DNA of 27,715 nt from Firm-04 sp045600205 (GTDB taxonomy: Bacteria; Bacillota; Clostridia; Oscillospirales; Ruminococcaceae), in assembly GCA_045600205.1 (NCBI GenBank), contig JAZRXM010000019.1, positions 1 to 27,715 of the forward strand, in the 5' to 3' direction. How positions within the stretch are numbered: the stretch's first letter is position 1; every line of letters begins with the position of its first letter. The translations under genes were made by a program, and so were the position numbers. A model generated the notes under the pieces. It had not been told where the DNA came from. It saw only the letters and a program-made list of their open reading frames with translations, and searched no databases. Below, piece after piece: positions 1 to 6,852 of the stretch.

Positions 1-24
1 GCCGTGATCTCCCCATAAACAGAG

Positions 25-63
25 AGCCGAAGGATTCTGCGTGAGTCCTTCGGCTTTATTTTG
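25..63 (+). terminator. Intrinsic terminator at the left edge
   Basis: A 10-bp perfect stem (25-34 with 46-55, core GCCGAAGGA/TCCTTCGGC) is followed by TTTATTTT on the plus strand. It should end transcription arriving from a gene left of the window. It also lies directly beyond the stop of the leftward Xre gene and may stop that transcript too, although the minus-strand tail is less T-rich. Confidence 0.8.
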
Positions 64-421
64 TCAGCTCGGCTGTGATTTTCCCCAGTACCGCAAACTG
101 CTCCTGTGTGAGCTGCCTGCCCGTCTGAGCGTTTTTGATACGATAGGCATCGACCAGGGCTTTGACAGTCTCGGTCTGTGCTTCGGTCAGTCCGTGAGTA
201 GAGAGCGTACCCTGATGCTTCATACCGCAGAGGGTATCCATTGAAACGTTGAAGATACTGGCGATAGAGCGAAGTGTCTCAAATGGCGGAATAGAAGTAT
301 TATTCTCATATTTGCATACTGTAGCTTCGGAAACGCCTAATTGATCTGCTAACTGTTTCTGTGTGATTTTTCTTTCTGTACGAAGTTTTCGTATAAGCTC
401 GCCTCTGTCATATATTTCCAT
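56..421 (-). CDS. Xre/Cro-type HTH transcriptional regulator, possible controller of the adjacent methylase/nuclease
   Basis: A 121-aa protein with a classic HTH_3/Xre DNA-binding domain at about residues 9-63: a helix starting IRKLRTERKITQKQLAD, then the turn and recognition helix LGVSEATVCKYENN, and the closing FETLRSIASIFNVSMDTL. Residues 64-121 form a short helical tail of unknown role. The start is ATG at 421, preceded by GAGG at suitable spacing. The gene is transcribed away from the methyltransferase gene, and their promoters overlap at 450-495, so one bound dimer could control both. Controller (C) proteins of restriction-modification systems are Xre-like and act this way; that role is inferred from position. 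C proteins are usually nearer 80 aa, so this one is longer. It could instead be an unrelated repressor of the element. Confidence 0.85.
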   Translation of the reverse strand: MEIYDRGELIRKLRTERKITQKQLADQLGVSEATVCKYENNTSIPPFETLRSIASIFNVSMDTLCGMKHQGTLSTHGLTEAQTETVKALVDAYRIKNAQTGRQLTQEQFAVLGKITAELTK

Positions 422-449
422 GGTCGCACCTCACTTTCGTTCTGGTACT

Positions 450-478
450 ATTATGCACCAAATCACTTGCATTAAAAT
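450..478 (-). promoter_or_regulatory. Possible promoter of the Xre regulator gene
   Basis: On the minus strand, TTTTAA (478-473), a 17-bp spacer and CATAAT (455-450) precede the Xre gene. The -35 match is poor. The site overlaps the opposing methylase promoter, giving a face-to-face divergent control region. Confidence 0.4.
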
Positions 479-495
479 TAAGATTGTGCTATAAT
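467..495 (+). promoter_or_regulatory. Promoter of the methyltransferase/nuclease operon
   Basis: TTGCAT (467-472), a 17-bp spacer and TATAAT (490-495), with an extended -10 TGC at 487-489. Transcription would start near 502, giving a leader of about 58 nt before the ATG at 560. Confidence 0.7.
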
Positions 496-521
496 ACTTA
501 ATATAGGCGCAAGTAAGCGAA

Positions 522-553
522 CAAAAACTTGCTTTGCTCGCAAGTTTTGGAGG
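522..553 (+). promoter_or_regulatory. Leader hairpin next to the methylase ribosome binding site
   Basis: AAAACTTGC (524-532) and GCAAGTTTT (540-548) are a perfect inverted repeat with a 7-nt loop. It lies in the predicted leader immediately before the Shine-Dalgarno GGAGG at 549-553. It could be an mRNA hairpin that tunes translation or a DNA operator. It lacks a T-run directly after the stem, so a terminator is unlikely. Confidence 0.5.
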
Positions 554-559
554 TGCGAT

Positions 560-1576
560 ATGGCAGGCAACAGCAATTTACATATGTCAAAGGCAGGAAA
601 GACTGATGAATTCTATACGCAGCTATCCACAATAGAGGAAGAACTGCGTCATTATAGGAAATATTTCAAGGGAAAGACGGTACTCTGTAACTGCGATGAC
701 CCTTATGAGAGCAATTTCTTCAAGTATTTTGCTTTGAATTTCAATGCTCTCGGACTGAAAAAGCTGATAACCACTTGTTATGCAACTTCTCCTATCACCT
801 ATACTCAGCTTTCTTTGTTTGCTGATGAGGAGATCACTTATCCCGCAGGCGAGGGAAAGAAACCATACAAGATAGAGATAACAGAGGTCACTGATGCAAA
901 CGGCGATGCAACGGTTGATCTGAGTGATGTGGAATATCTTCTGAGAAATAAGAAAAACGCCCTCACGCTTCTGAATGAGGACGGAGATTTCCGTTCCAAG
1001 GAGTGTATCGCTCTGCTGACAGAGTGTGATATCGTGGTAACGAATCCACCGTTTTCGTTGATGAAAGAGTATATTCCGCTTTTAATCAGCTCTGAAAAGC
1101 ATTTTATCATTCTCGGAAACGTTAATCACATTACATTCAGCGAAGTTAAACCATTCATTTTGTCGGAGCAAATGTGGCTTGGCTATAACAGCGGTCATTT
1201 TTGGTTTCGTGTACCTGATTATTATGAGGCAAAAGGAACAGATTACAAACAAGATGAAACCGGGCAAAAATGGAGAAGAATGGGCAATAGTTGCTGGTTT
1301 ACAAATCTTGATATCCCGAAAAGGCACATTCCTTTGGATTTATATGCTAAATATAATGACGAGAAGTATCCGCATTATGATGACTATGATGCAATCGAGT
1401 GCGGCATTTGTAAAGAGATACCTGAGAACTACAAAGGAATTATCGGCGTGCCGATTACATACTTGCCGTACCATTGTGCCGAGCAATTTGAGATATTGGA
1501 AATTGTAACGCCTAAAATTAATGGAAAATCAAAATATAAACGTCTATTGATAAGGAGGAAGCCAAATGAAAATTGA
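560..1576 (+). CDS. EcoRI-family adenine-specific DNA methyltransferase
   Basis: A 338-aa protein that should transfer a methyl group from S-adenosylmethionine to N6 of adenine in DNA. It carries the amino-methyltransferase motif IV as NPPF (residues 162-165, in VVTNPPFSLMKEY). The N-terminus (KTDEFYTQ, then LCNCDDPYESNFFKYF) is the arrangement I associate with the EcoRI methylase family (PF13651), where the usual FxGxG motif is replaced by the CNCDDPxES segment. The length matches that family. The start is ATG at 560 after GGAGG with good spacing. Its last codons overlap the next gene, a DUF262/HNH nuclease, by 11 bp, so the two are co-translated and probably form a restriction-modification pair. 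Family members need not share the GAATTC specificity of M.EcoRI, so the target is unknown. The alternative is a solitary regulatory methylase. Confidence 0.88.
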   Translation: MAGNSNLHMSKAGKTDEFYTQLSTIEEELRHYRKYFKGKTVLCNCDDPYESNFFKYFALNFNALGLKKLITTCYATSPITYTQLSLFADEEITYPAGEGKKPYKIEITEVTDANGDATVDLSDVEYLLRNKKNALTLLNEDGDFRSKECIALLTECDIVVTNPPFSLMKEYIPLLISSEKHFIILGNVNHITFSEVKPFILSEQMWLGYNSGHFWFRVPDYYEAKGTDYKQDETGQKWRRMGNSCWFTNLDIPKRHIPLDLYAKYNDEKYPHYDDYDAIECGICKEIPENYKGIIGVPITYLPYHCAEQFEILEIVTPKINGKSKYKRLLIRRKPNEN

Positions 1577-2681
1577 GCATATTCAAATCTCTGTAGCAGA
1601 TCTGTGCCAAGGCTATGAAGAACGAGGTACAGACGGAATTGAAGGTATTGTTGCATATGGCGGATTGCTTGATGTCAGACCGCCATATCAGCGTGAATAT
1701 GTTTATGCTCCCAAAGAGCGTGACGAGGTTATTCGTACTGTCAGGAAGGGCTTTCCCTTGAACACGATGTACTGGGCGAAAACTGATGACGGACGCTTTG
1801 AGCTTATGGATGGACAACAAAGAACTATTTCTATCTGCCGTTACGCTGCTGAAAGCGAGAGAACATTTGCGGTAGATGAAAAATACTACTTCAACTTGGA
1901 GAAAGACCTGCAAAAGCAGATAGATGATTATGTCCTTGATATTTATGTATGCGACGGTACGCCCTCGGAAGTACATGAGTGGTTCAAGGTCATAAACATA
2001 GCAGGTAAACCGCTGACAGCTCAGGAGCTTCGCAATACTGCTTATACAGGTACTTGGCTTTCAGATGCAAAACTGCATTTTTCAAAGCCTACCTGTGCTG
2101 CCTACAATATGGCGAAAAATTATGTGTCGGGTTCTCCTATCAGGCAGGAATACCTCGAAACCGCTATCAGGTGGATCGCTGCCCGTGACGGTTTGGATAC
2201 GATAGAAGAATATATGGCGCTTCATCAGCACGATGATAACGCCAACCAGATATGGATATACTTCAAGCGAGTGATTGAATGGGTAGAAACGATATTCCCC
2301 GTATATCGCAAAGAAATGAAAGGCATAGAGTGGGGACTGCTCTATAACACATACAAAGATGCAGAACTTGATCCCGATGCTCTCGAAGCCGCTATAACAA
2401 GGCTTATGGCTGACGATGATGTTGGCAACAAGAAAGGAATATACACTTATATCCTTGACGGTGAGGAGCGTAACCTCAGCATCAGAGCCTTTTCCGATAC
2501 GCAAAAACGAGAAGCCTATGAGCGTCAGAAAGGTATCTGCCCGATTTGCAACAAGCACTATGAGTTTGCCCAGATGCACGGAGATCATATCAAGCCCTGG
2601 CACGCAGGCGGCAAGACCGTTCCTGAGAACTTGCAGATGCTTTGCAGGGATTGTAATTTGAAAAAGTCGGGGCAGGAATAA
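1566..2681 (+). CDS. DUF262 (ParB-like) and HNH endonuclease protein, likely restriction partner
   Basis: A 371-aa protein with two recognisable parts. The N-terminal DUF262 domain has the diagnostic DGQQR motif at residues 82-86 (ELMDGQQRTISI) and RPPYQREYV at about 38-46; in GmrS-like proteins this domain binds and hydrolyses nucleotide. The C-terminal HNH/McrA-like nuclease at about 314-371 has a zinc knuckle (CPIC 325-328, CRDC 360-363) and the catalytic HGDHIKPW (338-345) with Asn355. The start ATG at 1566 has AAGGAGG at 1552-1558 and lies inside the methylase gene, so translation is coupled. Single-chain DUF262-HNH proteins are known in defence loci such as GmrSD-type modification-dependent systems. 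Here the tight pairing with an adenine methylase suggests cutting of DNA lacking that mark, or alternatively bearing other marks. The direction of that dependence cannot be read from sequence. Confidence 0.88.
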   Translation: MKIEHIQISVADLCQGYEERGTDGIEGIVAYGGLLDVRPPYQREYVYAPKERDEVIRTVRKGFPLNTMYWAKTDDGRFELMDGQQRTISICRYAAESERTFAVDEKYYFNLEKDLQKQIDDYVLDIYVCDGTPSEVHEWFKVINIAGKPLTAQELRNTAYTGTWLSDAKLHFSKPTCAAYNMAKNYVSGSPIRQEYLETAIRWIAARDGLDTIEEYMALHQHDDNANQIWIYFKRVIEWVETIFPVYRKEMKGIEWGLLYNTYKDAELDPDALEAAITRLMADDDVGNKKGIYTYILDGEERNLSIRAFSDTQKREAYERQKGICPICNKHYEFAQMHGDHIKPWHAGGKTVPENLQMLCRDCNLKKSGQE

Positions 2682-2695
2682 TAGAATATATAGTC

Positions 2696-2770
2696 GAATT
2701 CCCTTGAAATAATATGGGTATCGTGGTATAATGTAGGTATACTGGATAATCTTGTTGTTTCAGGGAATTC
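2696..2770. repeat. Inverted repeat containing two GAATTC sites, flanking a promoter
   Basis: The left arm (2696-2709, GAATTCCCTTGAAA) and right arm (2758-2770, TTTCAGGGAATTC) are reverse complements apart from a one-base indel. They bracket the promoter of the downstream orphan gene, and the left arm includes its -35 box. Both arms contain GAATTC. Confidence 0.6.
2704..2732 (+). promoter_or_regulatory. Promoter of the AT-rich orphan gene
   Basis: TTGAAA (2704-2709), a 17-bp spacer ending in the extended -10 TGG, and TATAAT (2727-2732). This is a strong match and suggests that the orphan gene is transcribed separately from the methylase/nuclease pair. Confidence 0.75.
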
Positions 2771-2800
2771 TTTTATCATTTTTTGGGAGGGTGTGGAACT

Positions 2801-4063
2801 ATGTTTAAAAAGCTAAAGTATAGGCGTTATCAAAAGTGGTTCTGTAAGCAGTATCTAAAAAGATCCATCGCATTGCCAAATTATGATCTGTTTTTAAAGC
2901 ATTGTTCAAAAACAGATCCACTCTCTTCTTCATTTTGTCATGTCGCATTATATGATGTTATTGACAATGACGGAATGAATAAACTGATAAAAAATATATA
3001 CAAACTTAAAAGCCGAAAAAAACAATATAGTGTAGACACACCGTATCTATATCATAAATATAGGAAACTAAACTATATCAATTCTAACCTTAATGGAAAT
3101 ATATCGGGAATTGTTGCAGAAATCAAATTCAAGTCAAACAATTGGTTAAACAGTATTGATATTAGTTACACATATATTAACTCATCTCAATGTTTAATTC
3201 AGTATACATTCAGGTTTAAAAAGATAATTAGTACGTATACACAAATACACAATTTTGTAGTTGATGAAATAATGAAAATACAAAAAGAGTCTTATTTTCA
3301 CTCATATGCCAACAAAAAAATAATAAAAACTGTAGGGTATAAAGAACTCTTAGAGTTAGACATTATTTTCTTTGCTGATATTCTTCAAGGGTATATTTGC
3401 GATTTATTTTATACAGAGTATGGAAAAGATTACAAATTGCCCATAGAGTATTGTTTGCGTTTGCACAAGTACAATAACAAAAAACGAAATAAACTGAGAA
3501 AGCCATTTTTATGTGAGTCATATGAAAATGGAAGGAAGCACATGATTATCTCAACATTAAGATATGATCGTTTTGAATTAACTTGTTATAACACTGGCAA
3601 ATACTTATCATCACCTTCCTTACTGCAATACTGTTCAACTTTTTCTACAGAGATTTATTATAGGGCATTCTTTCACATTGAAACAGCAGAATTAGAGAAG
3701 AAAATGCGCAAGTATTTGAACTCGAGAAAACGTTTTATCTTGTCAAAAGATATAAAATGGTTTATAAACAAAATCAGATATATTAAAGAGCAGAAATCTA
3801 AAATTGAAAAAGTTATAAATAATAAAGACGAAACATACTATTCAGATTATTTTCAATGGAAATTCTTCTATCGTGGAAAAAACGAAAAACATGGTTTTAT
3901 AAACTATCCTGAGTACACTGATCATTTTTTAAATCAATATGAGCAAAACTTGGATTACCTAAATTCGATTGCCTCGGTTCAGAACAACTTAGTAATTATT
4001 CTTGTTGCAGTTGCGACTTTATTGGCAACATTAGCAGGAATAATAATAACATTATTGAAATAG
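2801..4063 (+). CDS. AT-rich orphan protein with C-terminal membrane anchor
   Basis: I do not recognise this 420-aa protein. It is rich in Lys, Tyr, Asn and Ile and its DNA is clearly more AT-rich than the rest of the window, which points to recent acquisition. The first ~390 residues look soluble and basic, with no motif I can name. The last ~25 residues (starting VQNNLVIILVAVATLLATLA) form one hydrophobic helix ending at the C-terminus, so it should be a tail-anchored membrane protein with a cytoplasmic body. I chose ATG at 2801 because GGGAGG at 2785-2790 sits 10 nt upstream; an in-frame TTG at 2783 would place the start inside that site. Its place right after a methylase/nuclease pair, with its own promoter, fits a defence or toxin-like effector, but that is inference from neighbourhood only. 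Confidence 0.75.
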   Translation: MFKKLKYRRYQKWFCKQYLKRSIALPNYDLFLKHCSKTDPLSSSFCHVALYDVIDNDGMNKLIKNIYKLKSRKKQYSVDTPYLYHKYRKLNYINSNLNGNISGIVAEIKFKSNNWLNSIDISYTYINSSQCLIQYTFRFKKIISTYTQIHNFVVDEIMKIQKESYFHSYANKKIIKTVGYKELLELDIIFFADILQGYICDLFYTEYGKDYKLPIEYCLRLHKYNNKKRNKLRKPFLCESYENGRKHMIISTLRYDRFELTCYNTGKYLSSPSLLQYCSTFSTEIYYRAFFHIETAELEKKMRKYLNSRKRFILSKDIKWFINKIRYIKEQKSKIEKVINNKDETYYSDYFQWKFFYRGKNEKHGFINYPEYTDHFLNQYEQNLDYLNSIASVQNNLVIILVAVATLLATLAGIIITLLK

Positions 4064-4405
4064 GACAAAAAGAATAAAATTGAAAATGCTCTTGACAACC
4101 GTCTCAATCTGCGCTATACTCAATATATCCCCCGGCAACACAATGGCAACAAAAAATCAGATACTCAAAATCTGACAGACAACTGAGATAATAGAGATAC
4201 CACAAGCGATAAAACTTAACTCGAATTGGTTAAGATTACGGTTCAAGGAGCGAGTGGGAATAAATCGTGAAGTCTGAAAACCCTTGATTTTACTGGGTTT
4301 TCAAGCCTTCAAACCTCGATTTGATAGCAAAATGATAGCAACCGCCAAAACTCATTTATTCTGAGTTCCCGACGGTTTGCGAGTAAAGATTATCTGAATA
4401 CAACG
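4064..4405. other. Non-coding stretch, possible right boundary of an integrated element
   Basis: I see no convincing gene here. It holds a 9-bp inverted repeat (TGAAAACCC 4275-4283, GGGTTTTCA 4295-4303, 11-nt loop) and a direct repeat TGATAGCAA (4322-4330 and 4333-4341), one helical turn apart. Short phased direct repeats next to an inverted repeat are what the attachment regions of tyrosine-recombinase elements commonly look like (core plus arm sites). Left of here the DNA is AT-rich and accessory; right of here it is ordinary chromosome. No integrase gene is in the window, so this remains inference. Confidence 0.4.
4322..4341. repeat. Direct repeat TGATAGCAA, two copies 11 bp apart
   Basis: The 9-bp unit TGATAGCAA occurs at 4322-4330 and 4333-4341. 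The 11-bp period puts both copies on the same DNA face, as expected for a protein-binding site such as integrase arm sites. Confidence 0.6.
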
Positions 4406-4445
4406 AAAAGGCATTACTGACTTTTGCAGTCGGTAATGCCTTTTT
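4406..4445. terminator. Bidirectional intrinsic terminator
   Basis: GGCATTACTGAC (4410-4421) pairs with GTCGGTAATGCC (4429-4440) with one G-U pair. The stem is flanked by AAAA on the left and TTTTT on the right, so it can work on both strands: for the rightward orphan gene and for the leftward operon ending with the GNAT gene at 4475. Confidence 0.85.
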
Positions 4446-4474
4446 GGCGTTTATTTGGAATAAGGAAATGGAGC

Positions 4475-4954
4475 TTATCTGTATTTTTCTAACCGATAGA
4501 CCTGTTCTTCATCGGTTTCGGCAACTCCGTTCTTATAGGAATAGCCCATCTTTTTATAAAACTCCACAGCAGTAATGGATGCTGGAATCTCGATTCGTCT
4601 TGCTCGTAAGAAATACTCATCTTGCTCAAGTGTTTGGATGATTAAACGACCTATTCCATTACCCTGATATTCGGGGAGCACGAAAATCGTCAGCAGAATA
4701 CTCTCAGAAGTACTTCCCCAATAACCATCAATAGCTCCGCACCCGACGATTTCTTCACCGATACATACAACGTATATATGTGCGTGTGTAGCTCGGTCGA
4801 TCAGCACTTCGGCAGAATGAGAAGCAATATTGGCTTCAATATAATCCGTTGAATAGTCTTTTCCGTTTGATATCTTAAGCGTTTTTGCTATCAAAGCGGC
4901 TACTTCTTCTGCATCTCGAGGGATGAATCTACGAATAGAATAATGCTGTTTCAC
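4475..4954 (-). CDS. GNAT-family N-acetyltransferase
   Basis: A 159-aa protein with the GCN5-related fold: an N-terminal helix pair (YSIRRFIPRDAEEVAALIAK), strand EEIVGCGAIDGYW, then the acetyl-CoA pyrophosphate-binding motif A as FVLPEYQGNGIGRLIIQTLE (the Q-x-x-G-x-G loop), and the C-terminal VEFYKKMGYSYKNG signature. It should transfer an acetyl group from acetyl-CoA to an amine; the substrate cannot be told. The start is GTG at 4954, with AAGGTGA just upstream overlapping the stop codon of the preceding 78-aa gene, so translation is coupled to it. It is the last gene of the unit before the terminator at 4406-4445. Confidence 0.9.
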   Translation of the reverse strand: MKQHYSIRRFIPRDAEEVAALIAKTLKISNGKDYSTDYIEANIASHSAEVLIDRATHAHIYVVCIGEEIVGCGAIDGYWGSTSESILLTIFVLPEYQGNGIGRLIIQTLEQDEYFLRARRIEIPASITAVEFYKKMGYSYKNGVAETDEEQVYRLEKYR

Positions 4955-4963
4955 AAAATCACC

Positions 4964-5200
4964 TTAGTCTTTCAGCTTGTCCTTGAACGCATCAACAAGC
5001 GCATCGGACAGCTCTTTGGACGGTACCTTGCCCCAAATCTGCGTGGTATCGAATTCGGGGAATCTGTAACGCCATTTATCATAGTCCTCTTTGGAGATTT
5101 CGCCGGACTTGTACTTCGCTGCCTGCTCAGCCCAAGCAGTTACCATCTCAAAGAAAGAAGGATCAGAAACATTGCCTACATCGTATTTTTGGTTGTTCAC
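4964..5200 (-). CDS. Small orphan protein in the phosphoglycerol transferase operon
   Basis: A 78-aa, charged, soluble protein that I cannot assign. It is mostly predicted helix, with the segment KYKSGEISKEDYDKWRYRFP and a C-terminus of SKELSDALVDAFKDKLKD; no signal peptide or membrane helix is seen. The start is GTG at 5200, whose bases form a GTGA overlap with the TGA stop of the upstream transferase gene. Its own stop lies inside the ribosome binding site of the GNAT gene. This three-gene packing is the main evidence that it is real. It may be a small accessory or regulatory subunit; it could also be a remnant domain of a larger protein. Confidence 0.65.
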   Translation of the reverse strand: MNNQKYDVGNVSDPSFFEMVTAWAEQAAKYKSGEISKEDYDKWRYRFPEFDTTQIWGKVPSKELSDALVDAFKDKLKD

Positions 5201-6750
5201 TGATTCAGAAAATGCTTGTCGTAATACTGCGAGGCGTATTGTATCTGCTCCGCAAAATTCTCCGCGCCAATATTTTCGCAGAGGGTTGGCATTTCAGAGA
5301 ACAAATCGGTGCCAAGCCCCAGTCGTCCGCCCTCGATTTCCACGCCAAGCGCCGAAAGAGTGGTCGGAAACCAGTCGAGCGTGCAAAAAACGCGATTTTT
5401 CTCATGAATTGGTTCTTTGGCTGCATTGATGATACAGTTGTAGTCGGTGCGCACGTAACCGTCATCTTTTTTAACGATGCTATGCTTATTGGGTGATACT
5501 GCGGAAAGATGGTCGCCGTTCAGGATAATCACCGTATTTTCGTAAAAATCCTGTTGTTTGATCCAATCAATCAAATCAGCGACCTGCAAACTGGTACAGC
5601 GCACCGCCGCCTCATAGGAATCAGAAATGGACGCATCGCAGAGTTCACAGTGATAGCCGCCCTCAAAGCCGTGCGTATCCATAGTAAACAGCGTCACGCA
5701 AAACGGATCAGGTTGTGCCGCCAGTTCCAGAATTTTTTTCTTGGAAAGTGCAAGCAGCGTTTTATCCTCAATGCCCCAGTTTTCGTAGTAGTTCTCAGGG
5801 ATATCGCCTGCTTTTTTTGCTGCATTATAATCGTAGATACTGCTGTTTTCGCATCTACCCGCATAGGTTGAATAGCCTGCGAAATCAGCATCACTGCCCT
5901 GAATAATCAACTGTCGATACCCCTGCGCCGCAAGGATATCCTCCAGACGGGTCACACCGGGGAGAAAACCGCGTTTTTTCTTATCAGCAATGCTTTCAAA
6001 AATCGGGGTTTCCAATGCGATGCCGGCGGTCTGTGCGACCACTGAACCCATCGTATAGGTGATATGCGGGAAAAAGACGCTCTGTCCGCCGAGTTTTTCC
6101 GTGTTGGAGAAATTAATGTTTTCGTTTGCCAGCGCGGAAAGTTCCGGGAGAAAGTCCTTTTCGTTGTCGCCGCCGTTTTCGTAGGAGGAATAGGTCGATT
6201 CAATCGACTCCAAACTGATGTAAATCAGATTGCGTTTTTGCGCAGGAAATGTCAGTTTCACCGTATCAGGGGATACATAGTAATCCTCGTACAGTGTTGC
6301 ATTTTCGCTGTGGAAGCGCAGATATTCGTCCACACCGATGCCCTTTACGAAATAGACCGTTGCCGATATTGCGAGCAGCCATGTGAAAATGGCAGCAAGA
6401 TGTGGTCGCTTGCGCAGCGACGGATTTTCTCTGCGTTCCTGTGAAGAACGGATCAATCGGCGTAAAATCACGAAATACAGTATACAGAGCAGGACTGCCA
6501 GCACCGCCGCCAGTCCGATGATCCACAAAATCTCCTTGCTGAAGCCCTGTGAATACTTGAGCGTAAACACGATTGCAACCACTTTCAGCCCGCCGAAGAA
6601 ACGGCGAATCAAAAAAGTGGAAATTGTTACGACAATGGAATACAGCATCATCAGTGTTGCCAGCAGACAGTTCGCCGTTATTCTGACAGAATACTGCTTG
6701 GATTGACGTGCATCTGTAGGGGTACCTTCCGAATTTTTCTTCATCCTCAT
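5197..6750 (-). CDS. LtaS/OpgB-like sulfatase-fold phosphoglycerol transferase
   Basis: A 517-aa membrane protein of the alkaline phosphatase superfamily. Three or four hydrophobic segments lie in the first ~137 residues (about 22-49, 55-65, 75-97, 119-137), followed by a large outer catalytic domain. Metal and catalytic motifs are visible: NLIYISLESIES (Glu181), TYTMGSVVAQTAG with Thr233 as probable nucleophile, MDTHG (358-360), and NGDHLS (412-414). Family members move glycerophosphate from phosphatidylglycerol onto lipoteichoic acid or membrane glucans; which polymer is made here is unknown. The TMGSVVAQTAG segment is closer to OpgB/MdoB than to LtaS. The start may be ATG 6750 or ATG 6744; AGAGGG sits 6 nt before the latter. 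It has its own promoter and leads an operon with two small genes. The gene upstream is plsY, which feeds phospholipid synthesis. Confidence 0.88.
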   Translation of the reverse strand: MRMKKNSEGTPTDARQSKQYSVRITANCLLATLMMLYSIVVTISTFLIRRFFGGLKVVAIVFTLKYSQGFSKEILWIIGLAAVLAVLLCILYFVILRRLIRSSQERRENPSLRKRPHLAAIFTWLLAISATVYFVKGIGVDEYLRFHSENATLYEDYYVSPDTVKLTFPAQKRNLIYISLESIESTYSSYENGGDNEKDFLPELSALANENINFSNTEKLGGQSVFFPHITYTMGSVVAQTAGIALETPIFESIADKKKRGFLPGVTRLEDILAAQGYRQLIIQGSDADFAGYSTYAGRCENSSIYDYNAAKKAGDIPENYYENWGIEDKTLLALSKKKILELAAQPDPFCVTLFTMDTHGFEGGYHCELCDASISDSYEAAVRCTSLQVADLIDWIKQQDFYENTVIILNGDHLSAVSPNKHSIVKKDDGYVRTDYNCIINAAKEPIHEKNRVFCTLDWFPTTLSALGVEIEGGRLGLGTDLFSEMPTLCENIGAENFAEQIQYASQYYDKHFLNQ

Positions 6751-6779
6751 CCCTCTTTCCTGAAGAATGATTTTTATAT

Positions 6780-6808
6780 ATTTTATGTGTTTAGGAATTG
6801 TTTATCAA
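6780..6808 (-). promoter_or_regulatory. Promoter of the phosphoglycerol transferase operon
   Basis: On the minus strand, TTGATA (6808-6803), a 17-bp spacer and TAAAAT (6785-6780). The -35 box overlaps the end of the upstream plsY terminator, so the two signals are tightly packed. Confidence 0.7.
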
Positions 6809-6838
6809 AAGAGCGAACCGATGATTCAGTTCGCTCTT
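6803..6838 (-). terminator. Intrinsic terminator after plsY
   Basis: AAGAGCGAAC (minus strand, 6838-6829) and GTTCGCTCTT (6818-6809) form a perfect 10-bp stem with a 10-nt loop, followed by a short TTTTGAT tail. The tail is weak, so some read-through is possible. Confidence 0.75.
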
Positions 6839-6852
6839 CATTTTTATGCCGC

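Noticed and set aside
2783..2800. TTG start at 2783 for the orphan gene
   Set aside because: It would lie within the GGGAGG ribosome binding site that serves ATG 2801.
4064..4186. Open stretch after the orphan gene stop, same frame
   Set aside because: About 40 codons with no start, no motif and no match to integrase C-termini that I recognise; most likely chance.
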